Source: Streptantibioticus cattleyicolor NRRL 8057 = DSM 46488 (GTDB taxonomy: Bacteria; Actinomycetota; Actinomycetes; Streptomycetales; Streptomycetaceae). Taken from it: a stretch of DNA of 64,000 bases. This document shows, in pieces, positions 1-6,987 of the stretch. The stretch's first letter is position 1; each line of letters starts with the position of its first letter. Location: the NCBI RefSeq assembly GCF_000240165.1, contig NC_017586.1, positions 4,911,228 to 4,975,227 on the forward strand, written 5' to 3'. Under the pieces are notes generated by a model that did not search any database, had not been told where the DNA came from, and saw only the letters and a list, made by a program, of their open reading frames with translations. Both the position numbers and the translations under genes were made by a program.

Positions 1-441
1 CCCGGCGCCGCGGTACGCCTGGCCCGCTGCTGTACCCCGGTGCCGCCGGACGAGGTGACCGGGTTCGTCATCCGCGGCGGCACCGTGGCCGTGCACCGCA
101 AGCAGTGCCCCCAGGTGACCCGGATGACCGCGGCCGGGCGCACCCTCAGCACGGTGCGCTGGCGGGACGATCCGCCGGCCGCCGGCTACCTGGTCACCGT
201 CCGCGCCGAGGCGCTGGGCCGCCCCCGGCTGCTCGCCGACCTCACCGAGGCGATCTCCGCCGCCGGCGTCGGCATCCTCGCCGCCGACGTCGAGCCCCCC
301 CAGCAGCACCGGGTCCGCCACACCTACACCATCGAGCTGCCGCGCGCCGGCGCGCTGCCCGAGCTGATGCGCGCCATGCGCCGGGTGCCGGGGGTCTACG
401 ACGTCTACCGCACCCGGCCGGAGGTCGCCGCCACCCCGTGA
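1..441 (+). CDS. RelA/SpoT-type (p)ppGpp synthetase/hydrolase, C-terminal end (partial)
   Basis: The reading frame is open from base 1, so only the last 146 codons are visible. They show the regulatory C-terminus of a long RelA/SpoT homologue. First comes the zinc-finger-like stretch with the Cys-Cys pair (ARCCTPVPPDEV), the GF-x-x-x-G-x-V-x-VHR-x-x-C signature and its third Cys. A C-terminal ACT domain follows, from about codon 70 (LVTVRAEALGRPRLLADLTE) to the end. In this family the region senses ribosome and amino-acid status and controls the N-terminal synthetase/hydrolase. The catalytic half lies outside the window, so I cannot say whether both activities are intact. Streptomyces usually carry relA plus a second long homologue, rshA. 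The position near hflX fits rshA, but that rests on remembered gene order. Confidence 0.85.
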   Translation, partial: PGAAVRLARCCTPVPPDEVTGFVIRGGTVAVHRKQCPQVTRMTAAGRTLSTVRWRDDPPAAGYLVTVRAEALGRPRLLADLTEAISAAGVGILAADVEPPQQHRVRHTYTIELPRAGALPELMRAMRRVPGVYDVYRTRPEVAATP

Positions 442-549
442 CCCCGGGCGCCCTCCCGGTTCCGTTTGCCCGCGCGGGGTGGACGCCGATCGGGTGGTGT
501 CCGGCCGAGTCGCGCACGGTGCCCCTCGGTGCGCTGGTAGCCGTGGGCC

Positions 550-2118
550 ATGACCCGTATCGCGTTCCGCAAGGCCACCGCCCTCGCCGCGGCGGCGTGC
601 GCGGTGCTCTTCACGACCGCCGCGCAACCGCAGGAGCCGCCCCGCACCGGGCTCGGCGACCGGCTCTACCCCGCCCTCGGCGACCCGCGCATCCACGTCG
701 GCGCCTACGACATCACGCTGGACTACCACGGCAACGACAAGCCGCTGGACGCCGTCACCCGGATGGAGGCCCGGGCCGTGACCGGCTTCGACCGGTTCCA
801 CCTGGACTTCACCCACGGCACCGTCCGCAAGGTCACCGTCGACGGACGGCCGGCCGCGTTCCGGACCACGGGGGAGTGGCTGGAGATCACCCCGGGGCAC
901 CACGTCGAGGCGGGCCGGCCGCTGCGCATCACGGTCACCCACACCAGCGACCCCTCCGGCACCGACGGCCAGGGCGGCTGGGTACGCACCGCCGACGGCC
1001 TGGCCCTGGCCAACCAGGCGGTCGCCGCCCACCACGTCTTCCCCTGCAACGACCACCCCTCCGACAAGGCGTTCTTCACCTTCCGGATCACCACCCCGAA
1101 GGGGATCACCGCGGTCGCCGGCGGCCTGCCGGCGGGCCGCCCCGCCTCCGGCGGCACCGCCCGCGCGGCCACCACCACCTGGACGTACACCACCGCCCAC
1201 CCGGTGGCCACCGAACTCGCCCAGGTCTCCATCGGACGCTCCACCGTGCTCCACCGCACCGGACCGCACGGGCTGCCCATGCGCGACGTGGTCCCCACCG
1301 CCGACCGCACGGTCCTCGCCGACCGGCTCGCGCTCACCCCGGCCCAGCTGAGCTGGATGGAGGGGCAGGTCGGCCCGTTCCCGTTCGAGACCTACGGCGT
1401 CCTGGCGGTCAACACCGCCACCGGCTTCGAACTGGAGACGCAGACCCTCTCCCTCTTCGAACGCCGGCTCCTGGTCGCCCCGGTCGCCTACGTCGCCCCG
1501 CTGATGATCCACGAACTGGCCCACCAGTGGTTCGGCGACAGCGTCACCCCGGCCGCCTGGTCCGACGTCTGGCTCAACGAGGGCCACGCCACCTGGTACG
1601 AGTGGCGCTACCGGGGCGAGAAGAAGTACGGCGACTCGCTGGACGCCCAGGCCAAACGGGCCTACCAGATCGACGCCCTGGCCCGCGCCGCCTACGGCCC
1701 GCCCGCCCGCCCCAAGGTGCCGCCGGCCGGCAGCAAGCTCGGCATCTTCCGGGAGAACGTCTACGGCGGCGGCGCCCTGGTGCTCTACGCCCTGCGCCAC
1801 GAGATCGGCGACCACGCCTTCCGCGAGCTGGAACGCGCCTGGGTGACCGAGCACCGCGACGGCAACGTCACCACCCACGACTTCGTCGCCCTCGCCTCCC
1901 GCGTCGCCGGCCGCGACCTGTCCGGCTTCCTCAACGGCTGGCTGTACGGCGCCAAGCCCCCGGCCATGCCCGGCCACCCGGACTGGAAGCCGCTGACCAA
2001 GCTCCCGGTGGCCACCGCGCTCCCCGGCAGCCCCGGCGCCGCCACCCGCCCCGGTGGCCGCCCGGCCGGCCGGGCACAGCGGCCGGCCCCGGCCGTCCCG
2101 GCACCGGTACGGCGGTAA
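550..2118 (+). CDS. Exported M1-family zinc metallopeptidase
   Basis: The 522-residue protein begins with a Sec-type signal peptide: Arg/Lys near the N-terminus, then an Ala-rich hydrophobic core to about residue 25. It should therefore act outside the membrane. The M1 gluzincin motif is complete: HELAH at residues 321-325 and the third zinc ligand Glu344 in NEGHATW, 18 residues after the second His. A beta-rich N-terminal domain (residues 40-230) precedes the catalytic domain. It is shorter than full aminopeptidase N and lacks the large C-terminal helical domain; the last 40 residues are Pro/Arg-rich linker. The usual GAMEN substrate motif is not literally present; the region at about residue 295 (TGFELETQTLS) takes its place. 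The ATG at 550 gives the signal peptide, and no strong ribosome site is visible. Confidence 0.88.
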   Translation: MTRIAFRKATALAAAACAVLFTTAAQPQEPPRTGLGDRLYPALGDPRIHVGAYDITLDYHGNDKPLDAVTRMEARAVTGFDRFHLDFTHGTVRKVTVDGRPAAFRTTGEWLEITPGHHVEAGRPLRITVTHTSDPSGTDGQGGWVRTADGLALANQAVAAHHVFPCNDHPSDKAFFTFRITTPKGITAVAGGLPAGRPASGGTARAATTTWTYTTAHPVATELAQVSIGRSTVLHRTGPHGLPMRDVVPTADRTVLADRLALTPAQLSWMEGQVGPFPFETYGVLAVNTATGFELETQTLSLFERRLLVAPVAYVAPLMIHELAHQWFGDSVTPAAWSDVWLNEGHATWYEWRYRGEKKYGDSLDAQAKRAYQIDALARAAYGPPARPKVPPAGSKLGIFRENVYGGGALVLYALRHEIGDHAFRELERAWVTEHRDGNVTTHDFVALASRVAGRDLSGFLNGWLYGAKPPAMPGHPDWKPLTKLPVATALPGSPGAATRPGGRPAGRAQRPAPAVPAPVRR

Positions 2119-2271
2119 ACCGGCGTGACGCGGCGGCCCCGGCGTGTCACCATCGTCCCCGGCGGCTTCGCCGGCCCGGCGGGAATGATCCGGCCGGCCC
2201 CGGCGTTGTCACCGGTGACGACGGACGGCTCCGGGCCGCCCGCTCCCTCGACCCCCGACGCAAAGGAACCA

Positions 2272-3786
2272 ATGACCAACTCCACTTCATCCTCTTCCGC
2301 CGCCCGCTCCGCCGCGGCCGACCGCCAGCGCCTCCCCGAGAGCCTTCGGGCCACCGCCCTGATGGAAGAGGACGTCGCCTGGAGCCTGGACGTCGACGGG
2401 GAGCGCGACGGCGACCAGTTCGACCGCTCCGAGCGCGCCTCGCTGCGCCGCGTCGCGGGGCTGTCCACCGAGCTCCAGGACGTCACCGAGGTCGAGTACC
2501 GCCAGCTGCGGCTGGAACGGGTCGTCCTCGTCGGGGTCTGGACCGACGGCACCGTCCAGGACGCGGAGAACTCCCTCGCGGAGCTCGCCGCCCTCGCCGA
2601 GACCGCCGGCGCCCTCGTCCTCGACGGCGTGATCCAGCGCCGCGACAAGCCGGACCCGGCCACCTACATCGGCTCCGGCAAGGCCCAGGAGCTGCGCGAC
2701 ATCGTCCTGGAGTCCGGCGCCGACACCGTGGTCTGCGACGGTGAGCTCAGCCCCGGCCAGCTCATCCACCTCGAGGACGTCGTCAAGGTCAAGGTCGTCG
2801 ACCGCACCGCGCTGATCCTCGACATCTTCGCCCAGCACGCCAAGTCCCGGGAGGGCAAGGCCCAGGTCGCGCTCGCCCAGATGCAGTACATGCTGCCCCG
2901 GCTGCGCGGCTGGGGCCAGTCGCTCTCCCGGCAGATGGGTGGCGGTGGCTCCGGTTCCGCGGGCGGCGGCATGGCGACCCGTGGCCCCGGTGAGACCAAG
3001 ATCGAGACCGACCGGCGCCGCATCCGCGAGAAGATGGCGAAGCTGCGCCGCGAGATCGCCGAGATGAAGACCAGCCGCGACCTCAAGCGCCAGGAACGCC
3101 GGCGCCACCAGGTCCCCTCGGTCGCCATCGCCGGCTACACCAACGCGGGCAAGTCCTCGCTGCTCAACCGGCTCACCGGGGCCGGCGTCCTGGTGGAGAA
3201 CGCGCTCTTCGCCACCCTGGACCCGACCGTGCGCCGCGCCGAGACCCCCAGCGGGCGGCTCTACACGCTCGCGGACACCGTCGGCTTCGTCCGCCACCTG
3301 CCGCACCACCTGGTGGAGGCGTTCCGCTCCACCATGGAGGAGGTCGCCGACGCCGACCTGGTGCTCCACGTGGTCGACGGGGCCCACCCGGTGCCCGAGG
3401 AGCAGCTCGCCGCCGTCCGCGAGGTGCTGCGGGACGTCGGCGCCGCCGACGTGCCGGAGATCGTGGTGATCAACAAGGCCGACGCCGCCGACCCGTTGGT
3501 GGTGCAGCGGCTGCTGACCCACGAGAAGCACGCCATCGCGGTCTCCGCCCGCTCCGGTGAGGGCGTCGCCGAACTCCTCGCCCTGCTCGACGCGGAGCTG
3601 CCGCGCCCGCGGGTGGAGATCGAGGCGCTGGTGCCCTACACCCACGGCGCCCTGGTCTCCCGGGTGCACGTCGGCGGCGAGGTGATCTCCGAGGAGCACA
3701 CCGCCGAGGGCACCTTGCTCAAGGCCCGGGTGCACGACCAACTCGCCGCGGAACTGGGCCCGTTCGCCCTCGCGGTCCAGCGCTGA
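2272..3786 (+). CDS. hflX: GTPase HflX
   Basis: HflX is a ribosome-associated GTPase that splits or rescues stalled ribosomes under stress. The 504-residue product has the family layout: an N-terminal HflX domain with the Gly-rich loop before residue 250, a basic coiled-coil linker, and a TRAFAC-type G domain. G1 is GYTNAGKS at residues 288-295, G3 is DTVGF at about 335, and G4 is NKAD at about 400. The frame is open back to a GTG at 2125, but the ATG at 2272 is preferred. It has an AAAGGA ribosome site 5-6 bases upstream, and the protein then starts with the usual short polar tail. The gene ends 18 bases before a strong hairpin and is convergent with the protease gene that follows. Confidence 0.95.
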   Translation: MTNSTSSSSAARSAAADRQRLPESLRATALMEEDVAWSLDVDGERDGDQFDRSERASLRRVAGLSTELQDVTEVEYRQLRLERVVLVGVWTDGTVQDAENSLAELAALAETAGALVLDGVIQRRDKPDPATYIGSGKAQELRDIVLESGADTVVCDGELSPGQLIHLEDVVKVKVVDRTALILDIFAQHAKSREGKAQVALAQMQYMLPRLRGWGQSLSRQMGGGGSGSAGGGMATRGPGETKIETDRRRIREKMAKLRREIAEMKTSRDLKRQERRRHQVPSVAIAGYTNAGKSSLLNRLTGAGVLVENALFATLDPTVRRAETPSGRLYTLADTVGFVRHLPHHLVEAFRSTMEEVADADLVLHVVDGAHPVPEEQLAAVREVLRDVGAADVPEIVVINKADAADPLVVQRLLTHEKHAIAVSARSGEGVAELLALLDAELPRPRVEIEALVPYTHGALVSRVHVGGEVISEEHTAEGTLLKARVHDQLAAELGPFALAVQR

Positions 3787-3803
3787 CCGCACCCGGCGAC
3801 GCC

Positions 3804-3859
3804 GGACAGGGGCCGCGGCCCGCCTCCCCCTCCCGGGAGACGGGCCGCGGCCCCTGTCC
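3804..3859. terminator. Bidirectional terminator hairpin after hflX
   Basis: Bases 3804-3822 and 3841-3859 are perfect inverted repeats: a 19-bp stem with an 18-base loop. It lies between the convergent hflX and serine protease genes, 18 bases after one stop and 12 after the other. It lacks a long T-run, as is usual for Streptomyces. Confidence 0.85.
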
Positions 3860-3870
3860 ACGCCCGGCCG

Positions 3871-5103
3871 CTACCCGGCCGCGGCGAACCGCCCGCTGAC
3901 CGCGTCGAAGACCGACCTGGCCTCCGCGCCCAGATGCGGACCGGCCAGCCAGGTGTTGTCGGACGGGCCGATCGAGGTGTTGGAGACCAGCGCCACGGTG
4001 CCGTCCGGCCGCTTGGCGAACCAGCCGCCGCCGGAGGAACCGCCGGTCATGGTGCAGCCGATGCGGTACTCGGTCGGCATCGACGGGTCCAGCGACAGCC
4101 GCCCCGGCTTGTCGAGGCAGTCGAACATCCGGGCGCCGTCGAACGGCGGGGCGGCCGGGTAGCCCCAGGCGCCCATCCTGCTGATCGCGGTGGCGGACGG
4201 CGCGTCGAACCACACCGGCAGCGCCGCCCCCACCGTCTCCTCCAGCGACTTGCCGGTGCCGTTCTCCGGGTGCACGTGGAGCACCGCGAAGTCGTACGGC
4301 GAGCCGGAACCGCCGCTCTCGGCGCCGGTGTCGATCCACTGCCGGGAGGTGCCCGCCCAGTCCGCCCACCACACCCCGTCCGGGGCGACCTGCTGGCGCG
4401 GGGCGCTCGCCGCCGCGGCGGCGGAGAGTCCGTCGTCGTTGTACGACGGCACGAAGACGATGTTGCGGTACCAGCCGCCCGCCTTGCCCTTGTGCACGCA
4501 GTGGCCGGCCGTCCACACCAGGTTGGACCTGCCCGGGTGCGCCGGATCCCGCACCACCGTGCCGGAGCAGACGAACGAGCCCTGCGGGGTGTCGAAGAAG
4601 ATCTTGCCGACCGGACCGGCGCTGCGGTGGTACGGGGTGGGCACCGGCACGGCCTGCACCGGCCGGGGCGCCGGGTCACTGACGCCCTGGTCGCCGCCGA
4701 TGTTGGGCGGCACCTGCGGCACCGGACGGTCCTTCGCCTCGGCCATCCGCCGCGGCTTCCACAGGTCCTTGATGACCGGGTTGGCGAAGTCGGCCGCCCG
4801 GCGCGCCCAGGAGTCCCACTTCCTCCAGTCGCCGTGCTTCCACTTCTCCAGGTCCGCCAGGCTGGTCGGGAACCCGCTGGGGAGCCGCAGCCCGTGGTGG
4901 CCGTCCTGTCCCTGTCCCGCCGAAGCGGTGGCGGCGGGCTTGCCGTCGGCCTTGGTGTCCGAGGGGCCGCACGCGGTGGCGGTCAGCGCGAGTGCGGCGG
5001 TGACGGCGGCGGCGGTCCAGGCGGCCGGCCGGTTCCGGCGCGCTCGGGGTGCTCGGGGCGCCGGCTGCTGCGGTCGCCGTGCGGTGGCGGGCGGGTGTGG
5101 CAT
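3871..5103 (-). CDS. Trypsin-fold serine protease, probable lipoprotein
   Basis: A 410-residue secreted serine protease of the V8/glutamyl endopeptidase-like branch of the trypsin fold. The N-terminus is basic and proline-rich, followed by a hydrophobic stretch ending in TATAC at Cys45. This looks like a lipobox, although the -3 residue (Ala) is weak. Residues 50-160 form a linker or pro-region. The catalytic triad is visible: His201 in TAGHC, Asp271 in YDFAVLH, and Ser357 in GSSGG. A GTG/ATG choice exists: the frame is open to 5136, but the ATG at 5103 follows a GGGGGA element and gives a sensible signal peptide. The substrate is unknown. It is divergent from the siderophore operon, with a 307-base shared upstream region, and there is no sign of a functional link. 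Confidence 0.85.
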   Translation of the reverse strand: MPHPPATARRPQQPAPRAPRARRNRPAAWTAAAVTAALALTATACGPSDTKADGKPAATASAGQGQDGHHGLRLPSGFPTSLADLEKWKHGDWRKWDSWARRAADFANPVIKDLWKPRRMAEAKDRPVPQVPPNIGGDQGVSDPAPRPVQAVPVPTPYHRSAGPVGKIFFDTPQGSFVCSGTVVRDPAHPGRSNLVWTAGHCVHKGKAGGWYRNIVFVPSYNDDGLSAAAAASAPRQQVAPDGVWWADWAGTSRQWIDTGAESGGSGSPYDFAVLHVHPENGTGKSLEETVGAALPVWFDAPSATAISRMGAWGYPAAPPFDGARMFDCLDKPGRLSLDPSMPTEYRIGCTMTGGSSGGGWFAKRPDGTVALVSNTSIGPSDNTWLAGPHLGAEARSVFDAVSGRFAAAG

Positions 5104-5410
5104 CGGTTCTTCGTCCCCCTGTGTCCCGTCCGGCACGGGCCGTGGCAGGGCGCGCGGCGGACGGGGGAATCCGTTGTGTCCTTGTCATGCCCCGGCTGGG
5201 GCGGCCCCCATCATGCCGGTCACCGGCCCGGCGCCGTCCGCCGGGTCGGCGGTCGGGCCCTTGCCGGGCCGGACCGCGCGCGGTACGCCGCACGCGGGGC
5301 CGGTACGCCGCCGTACCGAGGAAGTCGGCCCGGGGCCGTTGCCCGTCCGGCCGCCGACGCGTTGACAGGACGCAGGATTTTCCCCGCGTGACCCCCGGGA
5401 GGGACCAACC
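5104..5410. other. Divergent upstream region, protease / siderophore operon
   Basis: This 307-base spacer must hold promoters for both flanking genes. A TTGACA hexamer sits at 5362-5367, but no acceptable -10 element is seen 16-18 bases downstream. I looked for the actinobacterial iron box (TTAGG-TTAGGCT-type) that normally controls siderophore genes and did not find it. A good ribosome site (GGGAGGGA, around 5397-5404) precedes the GTG of the aminotransferase. No small gene is evident. Confidence 0.4.
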
Positions 5411-6874
5411 GTGGCCGGACCGCCAACCGCCCCCATGCCCACGGCAGAAGGCCGGCCGTCACCGCCGCAGGGGGCCGCCCCGGCCGACGGCCCCGGGGTG
5501 CCCGGCGGCGCCGACGCGATCCTCGGCCGTCAGGCGGCCCGCGAGTCGGCGGCCCGGACGTACGCCCGCTCGCTGCCGGTGGTGCCGGTACGGGCCCGGG
5601 GCATGACCATCGAGGGCGCCGACGGCCGCCGTTACCTCGACTGCCTGGCCGGCGCCGGCACCCTCGCCCTCGGGCACAACCACCCGGTGGTGCTGGAGGC
5701 CATCCGCGCCGTGCTCGACTCCGGCGCCCCGCTGCACGTGCTCGACCTCGCCACGCCCGTCAAGGACGCCTTCACCACCGCCCTGTTCGAGACGCTCCCG
5801 CCCGAGCTGGCGGAGAACGGGCGGATCCAGTTCTGCGGACCGGCCGGCACCGACGCCGTGGAGGCCGCCGTCAAACTCGTCCGCCACGCCACCGGGCGCT
5901 CCGGGCTGCTCACCTTCACCGGCGCCTACCACGGGATGACCGCCGTCTCCCTGGCCGCCGGCGGCGACACCACGGCACGGGCCGCCGTCGGCGAGGCCGA
6001 CGCCCGGATCACCCGGCTGCCCTACCCGTACGACTACCGCTGCCCGTTCGGGGTGGGCGGCGACCGCGGCGCCGAACTGTCCGCCCGCTGGACGGCCACC
6101 TTGCTCGACGACCCCAAGGGCGGGCTCCAGCCCCCCGCCGGGATGCTGCTGGAAGTGGTGCAGGGCGAGGGCGGCGTCGTCCCGGCCCCCGACGCGTGGC
6201 TGCGCCGGATGCGGCAGCTCACCAAGGACCGCGGCATCCCGCTGATCGCGGACGAGGTGCAGACCGGGGTCGGCCGCACCGGGGCGTTCTGGGCGGTCGA
6301 GCACAGCGGGATCGTGCCGGACGTCATGGTGCTCTCCAAGGCGATCGGCGGCAGCCTCCCGCTCGCCGTCGTGGTCTACCGCGAGGAGCTCGACACCTGG
6401 CACCCCGGCGCCCACGCGGGCACGTTCCGCGGCAACCAGCTCGCCATGGCCGCGGGCACCGCCACCCTGCGGTACGTCCGGGAGAACCGGCTGCACGAAC
6501 GGGCCGCCCGGATCGGCGCACGGATGCTCACCCGGTTGCGCGGACTCGCCGCGCACTACCCCTGCGTGGGGGACGTCCGGGGTCGCGGTCTGATGATCGG
6601 CGTGGAGCTGGTCGACCCGGCCCGCCCCCGGGACGAGTACGGCGCGCTCCCCGCCGCACCCCGGCTGGCCGCCGCCGTCCAGGCCCAGGCGCTGCGCCGC
6701 GGGCTCATCGTCGAACTCGGCGGACGCCACGGCAGCGTGGTCCGGCTGCTGCCCCCGCTCACCATCACCGACGAGCAGGCCGAGGCCGTCCTCGACCGCC
6801 TCTCCGACGCCATCGCCGCCGCTGAACGCACCGCCCAGCACCCCGGCGTGATCCCGGGCCAGGGGAGCGCGTGA
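5411..6874 (+). CDS. Class III PLP-dependent aminotransferase of siderophore operon (diaminobutyrate-type)
   Basis: A 487-residue fold-type I, class III aminotransferase, closest in appearance to diaminobutyrate--2-oxoglutarate transaminases that make diamine or diamino-acid building blocks for siderophores. The PLP-binding lysine is Lys310 in VMVLSKAIGG. Upstream landmarks are the substrate/PLP segment GPAGTDAVEAAVKL (about residue 145) and ADEVQTGVGRTG (about residue 280). The GTG start at 5411 has a strong GGGAGGGA site and leaves a roughly 45-residue polar extension before the conserved core. It is the first gene of the siderophore operon: its TGA overlaps the ATG of the next small ORF (TGATG at 6872-6876). 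In rhizobactin-type pathways the transaminase is paired with a decarboxylase. None is present here, so the actual amine substrate is open. Confidence 0.85.
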   Translation: MAGPPTAPMPTAEGRPSPPQGAAPADGPGVPGGADAILGRQAARESAARTYARSLPVVPVRARGMTIEGADGRRYLDCLAGAGTLALGHNHPVVLEAIRAVLDSGAPLHVLDLATPVKDAFTTALFETLPPELAENGRIQFCGPAGTDAVEAAVKLVRHATGRSGLLTFTGAYHGMTAVSLAAGGDTTARAAVGEADARITRLPYPYDYRCPFGVGGDRGAELSARWTATLLDDPKGGLQPPAGMLLEVVQGEGGVVPAPDAWLRRMRQLTKDRGIPLIADEVQTGVGRTGAFWAVEHSGIVPDVMVLSKAIGGSLPLAVVVYREELDTWHPGAHAGTFRGNQLAMAAGTATLRYVRENRLHERAARIGARMLTRLRGLAAHYPCVGDVRGRGLMIGVELVDPARPRDEYGALPAAPRLAAAVQAQALRRGLIVELGGRHGSVVRLLPPLTITDEQAEAVLDRLSDAIAAAERTAQHPGVIPGQGSA

Positions 6875-6987
6875 TGGCACCGCGAGCCCTGCGGTACGAG
6901 GACGCGCGGTGCCACGCGCCCGCCCGCGTCCGCCCCGCCGCCACCCGGGCCCAGGACCCGACCCGCACCCACGGAGCACAGCGATGA
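6874..6987 (+). CDS. Possible small bridging ORF in siderophore operon (37 aa)
   Basis: This 37-codon ORF exactly fills the gap between aminotransferase and synthetase. Its ATG overlaps the upstream stop (TGATG), and its TGA overlaps the next ATG (ATGA at 6984-6987). The product is Arg/Ala/Pro-rich with no recognisable domain. It could be a translational-coupling leader that delivers ribosomes to the synthetase start, or merely a chance open frame in GC-rich DNA. There is no separate strong ribosome site. I do not claim a functional peptide. Confidence 0.25.
   Translation: MAPRALRYEDARCHAPARVRPAATRAQDPTRTHGAQR

Noticed and set aside
105-2744. 879-codon plus-strand frame overlapping the M1 peptidase and hflX
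   Set aside because: Arg/Pro/Gly-rich shadow translation; the overlapping frames encode recognisable peptidase and GTPase motifs.
5362-5390. TTGACA as a housekeeping promoter for the siderophore operon
   Set aside because: No acceptable -10 hexamer lies 16-18 bases downstream.
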